64,000 bases of DNA. It comes from Lactifluus volemus (Eukaryota > Basidiomycota > Agaricomycetes > Russulales > Russulaceae). The stretch's first letter is position 1. Each line of letters opens with the position of its first letter. Under the pieces are notes generated by a model. That model searched no databases. It was not told the DNA's origin and saw only the letters and a program-made list of their open reading frames with translations. The stretch is from positions 62,001 through 126,000 of the forward strand of contig WTXI01000030.1 of NCBI GenBank assembly GCA_022376515.1, read 5' to 3'. This document shows positions 1 through 11,158 of this stretch, one piece after another. The position numbers were made by a program, and so were the translations under genes.

Positions 1-1797
1 CTTGCTGTCCTTGTGCTGGCTCTTTTTCTTCTCAGGGCATGAGCTACTTATGTGGCCCTGCCGACGGCAGATAAAACAGCGTCCTTCTGCCCGTAGCTTC
101 TTCTTTTCTTCAGGTGTAGGCCCCCCTGTGCGAATGGCATCCACATCCATGGCGTCTGAGGGCCGTGGCTTCACTTGTCTGCCCGGCTGGTACCTTCCCA
201 AGGCCGCAGCAAGGCGTCGGCGGAAGTCCTGGCCTGGCCTGTCTCCAGAGGTGGCTCTGGCTTCGATGTACCTTCCTTGACGCCTCAGGGCCGCTGCCTG
301 CCATCCCGCCAGAGTGTCGGGCAAGGTGGGTTCAAAATCAATGATCTTCTCGCGGAGGGCTCGCTTCAGCCCATCCTTGAATCGAAGGAGGGTTCCTTGC
401 TCGTTTGGACCCCACTTGGCGAGAGCGATTAGCGTGTTGAAGTTATTGATGTATGTCTTGAGGTCCTCCCCCTGCATTTCCAGGGCGAGCAGGCTTCCCA
501 ACGCCTCCTCTCTGGCCACAGTGTTCTCGAACTGTGCTCTGAATGCATTGTCGAAGTTCGTCCAAACCATTTCATCGTTTGGATCGGTGGCTAGGAGGTG
601 GTGTGGATGCTGCCGCCACATCGCCACTCCATTCATGAGAGGCTGGATGATTCCATCGACCCACTGGTCGACTGCCTTGCCTCGGATCCTTCCTATACAG
701 GTGAGGACCCGCAGGTAAGGGTTGCTTATGGAGGGGTGGTCCCGGTTCATTTCCCAAAAGACCGAGAAGGCGCGACGGAAACGCGCGAGGTCGTCACGAT
801 CCCCATTGAAAATTTCAGGGATCGTGCCATAGAGGGCTGAAGGCTGGTGTGGTTGACCACCTGCTGCTTGTCCTCCCGGAGGGGGAGCTCCTCCTCCTCC
901 TCCGCCTCCTCCCCCGCCTCCACCGCCGCCTCCACCGCCTCCTCCTCCGCCTCCACTTCCTCCCGGCTGTGCCCCAGCCGGAGGTCCTCCTCCAGGTTGC
1001 CCAGAGGAGCTGAATCCTGTGATGCCAGCTAGTGCTGTTGGTGCGGTAATGGCAGTGCTGACTGCAGCTGACCTGATGAACGCACTACCACTAGGCACAC
1101 TAGGATGAGGTTGTGGAGAGGGGGAGAGAGCGGCTGGAAACATGGTGGGGTCTACCAACATTCCAGTGGTTGGGTCTGTCACCATCGACACACTGATGTC
1201 GGAGTATGGCGATTCCATTTGTTTTTGTACTGGGGGCACTTGCAACGTCGAGGTTGGTTCAAGCTGCTGATGAATTCCAGGGGGAACACTGGTCAAAGGA
1301 GTTTGTGCGGCTTGATAGACCGGTTCAAATAATTGTCCACTAGGTGAAAGTGCTTCGGGTCGTTCTGGGGTACTTCCAGATCCTGAGCCTGCCGGTGTCA
1401 AGGACAGTGCGTGTACTGGATAGTCTGGGTGCTGTGGATCACTTGGTTTCCACCAGCCGAGTTCAAATCGTGCGATGTCGTCGTTTGTGATGTATCTCCC
1501 TATCTCTGTCGCGTACGTCTGTTGTTTATCAAACCACTCGACGTGATACCACTTCTGGTTGATAAACTCGATGGGCCCGTGTGGATCTCCTTTGTCAAAA
1601 GCCCAATAGGCACTTTGCTTGGGGTTTTCTTGACGTTCTATCCAAAAGGCGTGCCCAACTACGTGGTCTGGGAGGTCTGGTGCGTCTCTGGTCTCGACTC
1701 TGGAGAGCTTCCCCTTTTCTGAGGTCCAACCAACAGTTATGGAAGCCGTTTTGTCGATCAATCGCCCACTCTTTGCAAGAGGAGCGGTCTCAGTAGC
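1..1797 (-). CDS. LTR-retrotransposon Gag (partial, runs off left edge)
   Basis: Gag would coat the retrotransposon RNA in cytoplasmic particles. The minus-strand frame is open from a stop at 1798-1800 to the window edge, about 599 codons. In order: a folded-looking N-terminal part with WYHVEWFDKQ (about 1531-1557), a Pro/Ser-rich stretch, a run of 22 consecutive glycines (889-954), a helical capsid-like region (about 430-840, containing ALYGTIPEIFNGD and FRAQFENT), and a CCHC zinc knuckle at 37-78 (C-X2-C-X4-H-X4-C, as CFICRRQGHISSSC). This order matches Ty3/gypsy Gag of basidiomycetes. Protease and Pol should lie left of position 1. There is no ATG in this frame before 1218, so either translation starts there (MESPYS) and the conserved N-terminus is not made, or the true start was lost. 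Family assignment is firm; the start is not. Confidence 0.85.
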
Positions 1798-2557
1798 CTA
1801 TAAGTTGTTCACTCTAGCAAGAGGAACAAAAAATTTCTGTGCACTCTGGCACACACTTTCTCGGCCTGAAAAGAAAGTGGGCAACGGTCTGGTTCGTTCG
1901 GGGTACACTTCTTATGACGAAGAAGTGGAGGGGTAGGAGCTTCAGCTTATGTCACGGTTCGCAGGGACCGTGGCTCGAAGTGAGCTTCGTTCGGGTTGGC
2001 TATTTGCTGTGGCGAATCGGACAAGACTAGCAACACCAAATAGTCGATTCTAGAACGCGCAGGCAAGGTCCAGCAAGGAGTAGACTTGACTGTGCGAACT
2101 CTCGGTGTTCGTATCGCGTGAGGCGGTTAACACGGGCCGGCGCACGCAATGGTCGGAGTTACCGTTCCTAAAGAGGACAGACGGTGGCAGATGGGTAAAT
2201 GACGATGTGTAGGTTCAACCGCAACACGGGCGCGAGTGTATTTGGAACGCAAGAGATGCTCGCCTTCCAAGGACACTCGTGAGAGGTTGAACTAAGGTTC
2301 GAGGGCGGACGCGGGGTGAGAAGTGGGGACTACTTCTCACAGCGCGTTCGTATTAGGGTTCAGGCGTCTGGGGACTTGTTGCACGGAAATGGAACAAATT
2401 CACAGATGTCTGATCGTGGCGCGAGGTACCTAGATCAAGGTACGAAGAGGGGATTCACAAGAAGAGAGGAGGAAGATGCGATGCGAGTGTGAGCAGGAGA
2501 CAATGAACTGCGATTCTAGACGAAGCTGAAGCTGGGGCTTTAGCTCGTCTACAAGGC

Positions 2558-2567
2558 CCTATTTATG
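2558..2567 (-). promoter_or_regulatory. TATA-like box of the LTR
   Basis: The minus strand reads GCATAAATAGGGCC here, a TATA-like element between the TGASTCA array and the Gag frame. It would put transcription start near 2530. This is the only good AT-rich core element in the LTR in that orientation. Confidence 0.45.
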
Positions 2568-2641
2568 CGTACAGAGGGCCAGCCAACTATCCTACAAAGG
2601 TCACAGTACAGTAGCGAAGTCAAGACTATTGACTAAGGACC

Positions 2642-2745
2642 TGAGTCAGTTCTGATGACTCAAGAACTGACTCAGTGCGTCTGACTCAAGATCTGAGTCA
2701 AGAACGCTGACTCAAGATTTGAGTCATGATCCCTGAGTCAAATAC
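2642..2745. promoter_or_regulatory. Tandem 26-bp repeats with eight TGASTCA sites
   Basis: Eight perfect TGACTCA/TGAGTCA heptamers start at 2642, 2656, 2668, 2682, 2694, 2708, 2720 and 2734. Spacing alternates 14 and 12 bp, so the array is four imperfect 26-bp units, each with two sites. TGASTCA is the binding site of Gcn4/AP-1-type bZIP factors. The array lies in the U3 part of the LTR, 75-180 bp upstream (minus strand) of the TATA-like box, where an enhancer belongs. Binding is inferred. Confidence 0.7.
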
Positions 2746-2886
2746 ACGTCCAAAACGGCGATGCACAGCCCCTAGAAGCGGAACAGAAGGGGCTGGCCAA
2801 GGAAAGGGGTCCTAGGTCACAACACAAGTCGAAAATCAGACGGAAAACAGTAAGAAATGGGCCGGGCGGCCCGCATAACCGTAACA

Positions 2887-3919
2887 CTAACTCACGGTTG
2901 CGATATTATCTCTTAGCCTCACATATCCCTGGGGCTTCCGTCTCATATATAGAGCTGAACCGGATCTTACACCATATCTCCCGTCATGGTGCTGATTGGA
3001 AGGGTGCAATGCCGTTGGCAGTTCTAGAGATGGGAGAGCCAAGCGCGGCTGTCGTACGGTTATCCTTGACAGAAAGGACGTTCAGACAGCAGCCCCGACC
3101 GTGCGCTACTGAAGTGAGGATGGCTGTATGATATCATCTTTCCTTCTGCAATAAGGACATGCTGTTTTACCCATAGCGAGTGCGGGGCGTATACCGAGCA
3201 CAGGCTCATCTCCAGGAGAATGAAGAAACTTGATGCCAGAGTGCTAATCTCACGGCATAAGTCGTTTCTAATTGACGCGCATTAGAGACCACGAGACATT
3301 TGCTTGCCCAGGCCTGCAAAGACAAAAGAGATGCAGAAATTGCGATATTTTTCACTAAGGGAGCTGCTCCGATTACTCTGTTTCAAGGATTTAGGTGGCA
3401 ATAATAATTCAGTTTCAAGTGGCCGGATGGCATTTTTACAAGGCAAGGGCAATATCATCAATAGCGCCGAGTCGCGACTGGGCCGGCGGTTAAAAGTGCA
3501 TGGGAATATTACGGGTTTTGCCGGCCAAGACGCAGCCGTGGGTTCCGACCTTGGTTCCGACGGTGGAATAAGGAATGGGGAAGAGGTGTGATAGATACAC
3601 GAGACGACCCGCTCTTGGGGTTAAAATGACGAGTTGGATATGATCAGCTAATTTAGTTGACAGGGCAAGGCCCGACTTTTGATAAACAGCGTTGATGACA
3701 TAATCAATGCTTTCAATTCGCCGTGGTTTTCAAGTCAATCGACTCTAATTTCAACACTGGTTCATTCAACTCTTCATCGCTCCGTCCATCCCCTCTTTTT
3801 TCTTCTCCTCTTCGTGCCCCGGAAACTTGTCTGAATCATCACCTTATTGACCCTTCATCGCATCCGAGACATCCACTAACGTTCCATCGCTCCCTCCCGT
3901 ACACAATACTGCCCGGGCC
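2887..3919. other. Intergenic, no gene recognised
   Basis: The stretch runs from the LTR end to the PHD gene. Short open frames occur (for example 3304-3591 plus) but show no domain, no intron support and no protein-like composition. The last 180 bp before 3920 are pyrimidine-rich (TTCATCGCTCC, CCCTCTTTTTTCTTCTCC), as is common in fungal promoters just ahead of the start codon. Confidence 0.5.
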
Positions 3920-6900
3920 ATGGCACTTCCGCTCCCGACCTCGACTGACATCCAACTCGCGCAAGCTACAGAGCTATTAGAATACGTCGAGTCAAAAGCG
4001 GATACGGTACCTCTTTCGACTGTCTCTACCACCGTATCGAAGGATGCAGAACTACAGCAGGCCACTCCTGCCTTGGCTCCGAGGTGCGCGCCTCTAACCC
4101 CACCCCCACCCCCGCTCCGCTGACGCTAAACTTTCTCTTTGGGGGACTCGCGAGCAGCGATTTACCGCTACTTTCACCTTTTGCACGCTCAACGAGCCAT
4201 TTGCCAACCCCCAGAGGTGAGGCGTTTATCATTCTGAATCAATTGTTCCCAAAATTGAGACTGATGATTGTGGCCAAATAGTCCTAGCAATGCAGGCCCT
4301 TACTTGAATGGAAAGACTGAGTCACCCGCGTTTAATAGGTGCGTACGCCTGCCTAGTAGTCGATGCTAGAGACCGATTCTGAAAGGCGTGTTTTCTTAGC
4401 ACGGCCTCACCACAGTGCTCACTGGGGAACAATACAGTTGCTTCAACTCGCCAACAGATGCTCACGCCCGACTCGAGTCCAGTTGCCGCACACAAGTGGG
4501 CCCTACACGAGGGTGTCACGACACCTACAAAAAAGTGAGCTCCTATCCCCCTGCGGGCACCTTTGAGTTGGTTCACACCACCTACCAGACGCAAGACTCC
4601 ACCAAAAACGCCGTCGCCACCCGCTCACCCGTGAGCAAATGCTACTCCCCCTATCTGTTATCCCCGCTAACTCTCCATTAGAGAACCCATGAAAGTCGAG
4701 TCTCCAGAGCCCAGCGGTGTTGCTATCGAGTCTTTATCCACCACCAATTCACCAGGGCCCTCGACCCTCTCGTCCCCATTCATGCAAAAAGCACTACCCA
4801 CCTCTCCACCCCACCCTCCCGCATCACCTTCTCCAACGCGTCCTGCAGGCGGCGAGATTGCCCGTATCCGAGCAGACGAAGCTTCTGCTCGTGCTGCGCA
4901 AGAACGCCTTACAGAAGCACGTCGACCGGATTACTTGCGGCGTGTCTCGCGCGGGGACGCGCCCAACAGCAACAGCGTGGACATGCCAGGGCTGGGCATC
5001 GCAGAGACACCGGTCAAGGGCAGACGTATCGAACTCTGGGGCTTTCAAGAGACGAGTGAGGAGAGCTTTGAAGAGCGACTAATGGCCGGCGGGTACGGCG
5101 GGTACGGTAGCACTGCACCGGATCGCGCCACGACGCCGCCTGCGCTGTCACGAGCGCTCGAATGGGCAAACACGCTCACCCCGGGACCGCGCGCCTCCTC
5201 ATCGACAGCCTCCGCTATACGGAGCAGGGACGCGACAACATCAACGACGACTTTGTTGCCCGATGGCGCCTCCGAACGCGAAGCGAGAAAACGGCGCCGC
5301 CTCGAGGCCTTCCGTCGCGTGCCCCCCTCGCGTTTCAAAACGACAGCGTCGCTGCTGCACCCCGTTGCGGTCGAAGGCAAGGGCCGCGTGCTCCTTGACA
5401 TTGGCGCGGAGGAAGCATCGGAACTGATCGAGGAACTGCAGTCGTCGTCGGCACCGGGGGGAAGCAAGAAACGCGGGAGCAAGAAACGAAGGCGCGGAGG
5501 CGGCGGTGCCGGATCGCGCGGAGGCAGTGGCAGCAAGGGGACACGCGCGGCGCGGGAGGAGACGAACAAGTCCGCACGCGTACGTGAGGGCGGCGGCAGT
5601 AGTGGCGCCCCGCTGGACTGGCCAGACGAGGAGTTTCCCTGGAACGTGCGGACGCACGAACGGCGCGAGTTGGAAGCTGCGGAGGAGGCCGATCGGATGC
5701 AGTGGATTGGGCGGTTCTTGGACGAGGAGGACAGCGAGGATGCGGATAGCTCGGAGAGCGTCTTGGCTGCGGCAGCGGTGCAAGACGAACAAGATGGTGT
5801 GTCGCCGATCGATTTGGTGGACCGTGGTGCAGGTGTGGGCTCGTCGCTGTCGGCGAGCGCGAGGCACGGTGGGAGCGGCAAGAAGGTGCCAGCGCCAAGT
5901 AGCATGAACTTGCAGCAGAGGATCTTTGTTCCGAGCGACCCGGCGGACGCGCGTGCGGCCTTGCTCTCCAAGCAGTCTGTCCGTGCGCTCGCTGCGCGTC
6001 GAAGGCTGCACGTGCAGCCGTCTACAGATGGTGACGGAGAAGAGATTGTGTGCATCTGCCGCGGGAAGGACGACGGAAGGGAGTTGGTGCAATGCGACGA
6101 CTGTCGGACGTGGTATCACCTCGAGTGCCTCGGGATCGCGGACATTGCAGAGCTCGGACGCGAGGAGGATCCCTGGTACTGTCACAACTGCGTCGCCTTG
6201 ATGAATCGCCTGCCATCATCCTCCTCGGAGCCCACCTTTGTGCCGGTCGAAGAAGTTCCTTTGCGCAGGCGGCGTGACCCACTCTTCTTTGAAGCGCTCC
6301 AAGATTCCCCAGCGGGTGGTGCCGACTCGTGGCGCATAATGCCATCATCTTCATCTTCATTCAACGGGCCTGCTGGTCCCACGACGCCAAAAGCCAACCT
6401 CGGCCGCGCACCACCACCACTGTCTGGCGCAGAAGCTTCTACGCGATCGTCCCTAGCGTCACGGAATGACCCCCACACGCCGCGCAACAACAGCGTCATG
6501 TCGGAGCGCGTGCGCGTGTACGATGATGACGAACCGATATTCCAGGATGGGTCGCCGTTTGATCCTACGTCGACGCCGTCGCGTGGAATGCGCGTTGGCG
6601 CTAGCGTCGGCTCAGTCTTTGCAACGCCAAAGTGGCAGCAGAGACGTGTGCTCCCGCCGTCGTTCTCCTCGCCCTCCGACTCGCCGTATCACCACAATCA
6701 CCGTCACCACCACGGTAAGGGTAGTGCAGGGATCGCCGCAACGAGTCCAATGAATCGCATGTGGCCACATGAGGATACCCCGGTGGATCGGTCGGCACCG
6801 CGTCCGTCTATCTTGGCGTCGAAGGGCGTGCAAGAGTCGCCATTGACGGGACGAGGTATCACGCGCGGGCATCATCCACGTCCGCAGGATTCCCCGGTGC

Positions 6901-6947
6901 CGCTTGGGAAGAAAGGGAAGGAACGGCAGGGTGCGGGGAGGAGGTAG
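3920..6947 (+). CDS. PHD-finger protein, spliced
   Basis: Likely a nuclear histone-tail reader. The PHD finger lies at about 6038-6200: VCICRGKDDG, then LVQCDDCRTWYHLECLG and DPWYCHNC give the Cys4-His-Cys3 zinc pattern. The rest is low-complexity Ser/Pro/Arg sequence with a basic GGSKKRGSKKRRRGGGG stretch that may be a nuclear signal. Model: exon 3920-4083 (MALPLPTSTD...), 4155-4216, 4438-4534, 4682-6947. This keeps frame and totals 862 residues. The last intron (4535-4681, CTAAC branch box, TAG) is well supported because it joins TTPTK to EPMKVESPEP. The middle exons are less certain: exon 1 could instead splice to 4400. The final exon is one open 2.27-kb frame. A long antisense open frame over it is a by-product of GC-rich codons. 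I cannot name an orthologue; other PHD regulators are possible. Confidence 0.85.
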
Positions 6948-8349
6948 CTGAAGTCAAAAGTGCGTGTTACGTCGTCCGCAACGTCTTAACCCTACCATTG
7001 TTACTACCTTTTGATTGCCTGTTCCCCACGAGCAAGTAACTCGAAGTAATCTCTGTATATGATAATCTCGATGTCGCATATATTTCTTGTCGTTGTTGTC
7101 CGTGCGTAGAATAGAGCTGTTATTCATTGTATTATGTTATGTTTTATGATGCTTCGAATGGTCCCAAAATGCACGCGACTCTTACCTACGTCTGGGTCGA
7201 CGCCTTTTGCTTCATTCAGCGCGAACTATTTCCTTGCGCAGGCGTGGGACGTGAGAGTGGGGCATTCAACGTGAACGCATATAGACGCGACATTAAAGGA
7301 ACTTTGCGTTCTCGTTAGGCATGAGAGAAAAGAGAGAGCAGAGAGAAAGTAGAGGGGACGCGTCTGTGACAGTATCGTGACAGCCACGTCCGGTCACAAT
7401 CGTGTCTGCCACCTCATTTCACACTACAGTATGCCTCTCAGTCGCGCAGTGACGTGCCGGCGATAGTGTTAGAGATACTGGCTTGACCCAAGTGCTTTTG
7501 ACCACCTGAGTAAACTCGAGTGTGACTTTTGCTGCGAATTCGCCCATCTCTTCTCTTTACCATTACACCGCGTCCTAGTTGCTTGTTATTATAGGAACAT
7601 GATCTTAGCCTTTGACGACAAACTAAAATACTTTGCTCGATCTGGTACACATGTCCTTGGAGTCACGCTTGAACGTAACATCCCGCCTACTCGCCCTTGC
7701 CGATCTCGGTTTCCAAACCATCAGGAAACTTCACGTTCATGGTTTCCCACAGCCTAACTCGAAAAAAAAAATATCACTTTCCCATCACTCTTGGTCGTGG
7801 CGTTTTTCTTTCGTCTACCTGACTTTCTCTACTCGAATCGTGCCTTCTTATCGCTCTCTTTCGTCACCTTCTAGTTGTTATTGTTCACCTCACCCCGCTG
7901 GGCCACCCTTACTATTTTCAGTGTGATCAGCTATTGCACGCCAACTGGTAGTTCCCGACGCCGTCGCAGCGCAGAAAAGAGCGACAGCAGATAAAGGCCT
8001 GCGAGGGGTGAACCACCAAAAGCAGGGGCGTGCATTTAGTGGTCATCGGTCATCCCTCCCAGATGACGGCTGGTTCTCATGCCGGCTGAGTCCTATCATG
8101 GCATTGCATACATAACCATGCGCTGGCGGCTGCGTCCTCTCTACGTGTTCAAAATCACCATGTTTGTGGCCCGCAGTTTCAGAAATTTGTGGCAATGACG
8201 ACGGGAATTAGGTTTGTCACTCGCTCCACTTGCTTGGATCGTTGACTGATTCGCTTTTCTTTCCCTCTTTCAGCTTTCGTAGATGCCAAAGTTTATACGG
8301 CGGCTACATCCAGCCAAACTCGCCCGCAAGACTAATTCATGCACTGAGC

Positions 8350-8373
8350 CCCGCAGTCTTGTCCGACTGCGGG
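8350..8373. repeat. Perfect 9-bp hairpin
   Basis: CCCGCAGTC, a 6-nt loop (TTGTCC), then GACTGCGGG. It is not part of a tRNA cloverleaf that I can complete. Confidence 0.55.
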
Positions 8374-8517
8374 ATGACTCCCGCGTTCATGCTGTCGTTC
8401 ACTACCGAGGTTTCTGTGTGCGGATCCAAGACGATCATGTGAACACACTGCTAATGGAGATATCAAACCAAAGTGTGAGAAGCCGGTGCGTAATTCTGAA
8501 AAAAAAAATTTCAGGTA

Positions 8518-8560
8518 GGCTGGCGATTTTGGATGAAAACACTTGCCAAAATCTCCAGCC
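8518..8560. repeat. 15-bp inverted repeat hairpin
   Basis: The arms GGCTGGCGATTTTGG (8518-8532) and CCAAAATCTCCAGCC (8546-8560) pair over 15 bp with one mismatch around a 13-nt loop. The arms are too long to be expected by chance in this length. It could be a remnant of a foldback element or a structured RNA. Confidence 0.6.
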
Positions 8561-9136
8561 GGAGGATGGTGTCGAACCCTGTGCTCGCTAAAGCATCATC
8601 TCTCGAAACCCTCTCCTTGGATGATGATTCTAAACTCGTATATCTTCGGAAGTCCGTCCCGATGTGTTCGAAGTTCCATGGCGTCGAAGTGACAAAGGGT
8701 TCATAGGGCCTGTTTCAGGGACTGGATCTTCCAATTATCTATCTTGCTTACTGCCGCAAACACTGCACCGCACCTCGGAACCTGCGACTCCGGCTTGCAA
8801 GTTATTCGACCGAAACGAGAATCGTTCACTTGCGGATGGCCAATCCATCGAGTAGCTTATTTTCCCTGGCCCTTGAATTGCTCTCTCTTACTCCTACACT
8901 TTTGAGTCGCGACTCTTGATTTTGAGACCTCTTCCTTTTCAAAGCGTGAGCCACTGGCTAGAAACCCTTGTGTCCTGTGGGCTCTATAGACTTCGTGATC
9001 TTTGAATCCAAGGGCGATAGCCAATCTTCAAAACGCACTTGCAGTAGGCTCTTGTATTAGTTTTCTGAGAGCTATCTTGTGTTGTGAGACACGTGACGAA
9101 GCATAGTCAGGACGGAGCGCATCCCGAAGCAAGTCA

Positions 9137-11158
9137 ATGATGACGCCGACACCGATGCCAGTCATTCCATCCCACCGTCTTCGAATCGCCATCGTATGTA
9201 TTTTTACCTCCTCCCAACTATATATCAAACTACAACTACATTCTAAAAGGCGGCCACAGCTCTTAAATTCAAACCCTCAGAACAGTCTATCCAATGTTCG
9301 TGGCCGGCTGACCCCCCTCGCATCATCGCGGATGCTGACGACTTTCACACTGCCACCTTTGGTTTTAGCATATATCCTTGACCTGAAGCACCACTTTTGC
9401 CACTCTACTACGCGATGCACGTCCGAAGAGTCCGACGCATGGCGGAGGCGTGCACTCGAGCTTGAAGATGAGCTCCGCGCAACGCGGGCTGCTGCATCGT
9501 CAGAACACGTTGGTACGGTGACTCCCTCCCACTGCGTTTCCTCCTCGTGTGTCTAAATAAAAAACGGTGCCTGATAGAGCTTCTCGCGATAAAATCCGCC
9601 CTAGCGTGTGCGGGAAGTGGGACGAGTCCTTCGTCCAAGAAAAAGGGCGGCAGCGGCAAGCAGACAAAGAAGAAAATTGAGGCGTCTTTAAAGGCAAGGA
9701 AGAGGAGAGTTCCAACGCCGCTGCAAGTACTTCCGGAGTCCAAGGATCTCGCCGGCCCCGTCAACAGCGGTACGTTCCTTTCTCAAACGACTACGAGTCC
9801 TTATATGCTTTGCGCTCGCCAGTGGTAGCCGAATTACCAAAGTCCCCGTCACGAACAAGTCTCTTCTCCTCGCTACACGCACTAGACACCGCTATCTTCT
9901 CTGCCTCCACCGCTCGAGTGGTGGTGGCACTCACGCTTAGATGCATCGACGCCCTCGACGCCCTCCTCGTGCGCGCCATTTCTGCGCCACCAATAAGTAA
10001 AAATGATCCGACGCCGCGAGAAGCACTGAATGGCATCGAGCGAGTCCTGCCGCGCATCCTCCGCGCAGCGATTTCCGCTCTGCAAGGCGCATACATCGAC
10101 CCTTGGAACGCGATCAGAGAAGACTCGATCGAAGGAGTTTTTAATGATTCACCAACAATGACGATTCACGAGGACAACGCGATCTCTGCGCTCGATTTTG
10201 TCCTCGGCCGCGTCGCGACCCAACTCCTCCTCCCGACGATTCGTGCCCTTGCGCGATGCACTGTGGTCAAAACGGAGCACATCCTCCTCTCGCTCATCAA
10301 GTCACCACGAAACGAAGAAGAATTCGCAGATGGTACGGACTTGTTGAGCCTTGTCGGTGCGACGCTCGATGCGATCTCCGATCCCGAACGTGAACGCGAG
10401 TGTGAATGGACCGTCAAGCTGCACGACCGCATCGCTCTCGAGGTTATCCGAGCCCTCACGTCGCTCATCGTAGATGATCGGCCATCGCTTGCTGTACCAC
10501 TGACGACGCCAGCGGCAGCAGCCCAGCGCGTGCACCGCATCGCGCGCAAAGATGCGCTCTATTTTCTGTGCGACGCCGCACTCCTCACCCTGCGCCGATC
10601 TGCGCCTGTGCCTCCTGCTCCTTCGGGAAGATGCCGTGAAAAGATGCTGCTGAGGAGCGCGCTGTCAGAAGCTCTCGGTAATCTCGCGCTCACGCTCACT
10701 CAGTCATCTTCTCTGCGAGGGAGCGGGCTGGACGTTGTTGAGGTGCACCGCGTGATGGCCGTGTTGGAACGTGCATGGAGCGTAGGTCTCAGAGTAGGTC
10801 ATATACCAGCAGACGAGGCAAGCGACGCGGGTATGGACTTGGGTCAGGACGAGGTTGGGATGGTGGTAGTGTCGGATCGAGACGGAGAAGAACGGGAGCG
10901 AGCAATAGGTCGTTGGTGAGCCTACGGCTCATCTTGGTTCCAGTTCGACTTGAGTGCAGACCAAGTATGTCTCCGTGCATGACCAACAATTCTTTGATCG
11001 ATGCAGTCGTACGGAAATTTCAAAGCGAACCGCGTAAAAGCCCTAGGCCCGAGACAGCGGTCTCGCTCCTTCGGCTTTTTGCAGCGCCATCGATGCCACA
11101 GGGGCGAGGTCATCGTCGCTCGCCGTGCTTCTACATAGGCTTCGTTGATGCCTTTTGA
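9137..11158 (+). CDS. Six-exon gene of unknown function
   Basis: I do not recognise the family. Model: 9137-9193, 9250-9361, 9429-9512, 9578-9769, 9823-10915, 10966-11158. All internal junctions keep phase and give protein-like joins: RLRIAI to AATALKFKP, HTATF to ESDAWRRR, SSEHV to ELLAIKSA, GPVNS to VVAELPKS. The protein has a short helical, charged segment (DAWRRRALELEDELRATRAAA), a very basic Lys/Arg patch (SKKKGGSGKQTKKK) and then a roughly 350-residue alpha-helical domain without motifs. Introns are 50-67 nt. The 3' end is uncertain: without the last intron the frame stops at 10919; splicing 10916-10965 adds a plausible tail ending FYIGFVDAF at 11158. The start could be either of two adjacent ATGs (9137, 9140). 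A nuclear or cytoplasmic location is a guess; there is no signal peptide or membrane segment. Confidence 0.7.

Larger units (their letters stand above)
1950..2886 (-). repeat. 5' long terminal repeat of the retrotransposon
   Basis: Read on the minus strand the segment starts TGTTACGGTTATGCGG (2886 downward) and ends GCGAACCGTGACA (to 1950). The terminal ten bases form an inverted repeat with one mismatch (TGTTACGGTT against TGTCACGGTT), the usual TG...CA form of LTR ends. It lies about 150 bp upstream of the Gag frame, and contains a TATA-like box and an enhancer-like array in the right order. The partner LTR is outside the window, so the boundaries rest on the termini alone. No TGG-type tRNA primer-binding site sits directly after the LTR end; the following bases on the minus strand are TAAGCTGAAGCTCC. 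Confidence 0.7.
6948..9136. other. Intergenic, no gene recognised
   Basis: There is AT-rich 3' flank after the PHD stop (TTATTCATTGTATTATG near 7120), then unremarkable sequence. Short open frames such as 7633-7926 plus and 8283-8591 plus have no recognisable domain. Two strong hairpins, listed separately, lie at 8350-8373 and 8518-8560. A TACAGTA heptamer is at 7425. Confidence 0.45.

Noticed and set aside
2026..2040. TGGTGTTGCTAGTC on the minus strand as a primer-binding site
   Set aside because: It would place the LTR end where no matching terminal inverted repeat exists. The TGTTACGGTT/AACCGTGACA termini fit better.
5045..6055. Long minus-strand open frame (336 codons) over the PHD gene
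   Set aside because: It is antisense to the PHD exon, rich in Ser/Pro/Arg without a domain, and explained by the GC-rich codon use of the real gene. The opposite frame encodes a complete PHD finger.
8560..8585. tRNA-like GGTTCGACACC on the minus strand
   Set aside because: The T-arm stem does not close with CCC and no acceptor, D or anticodon arm can be completed.
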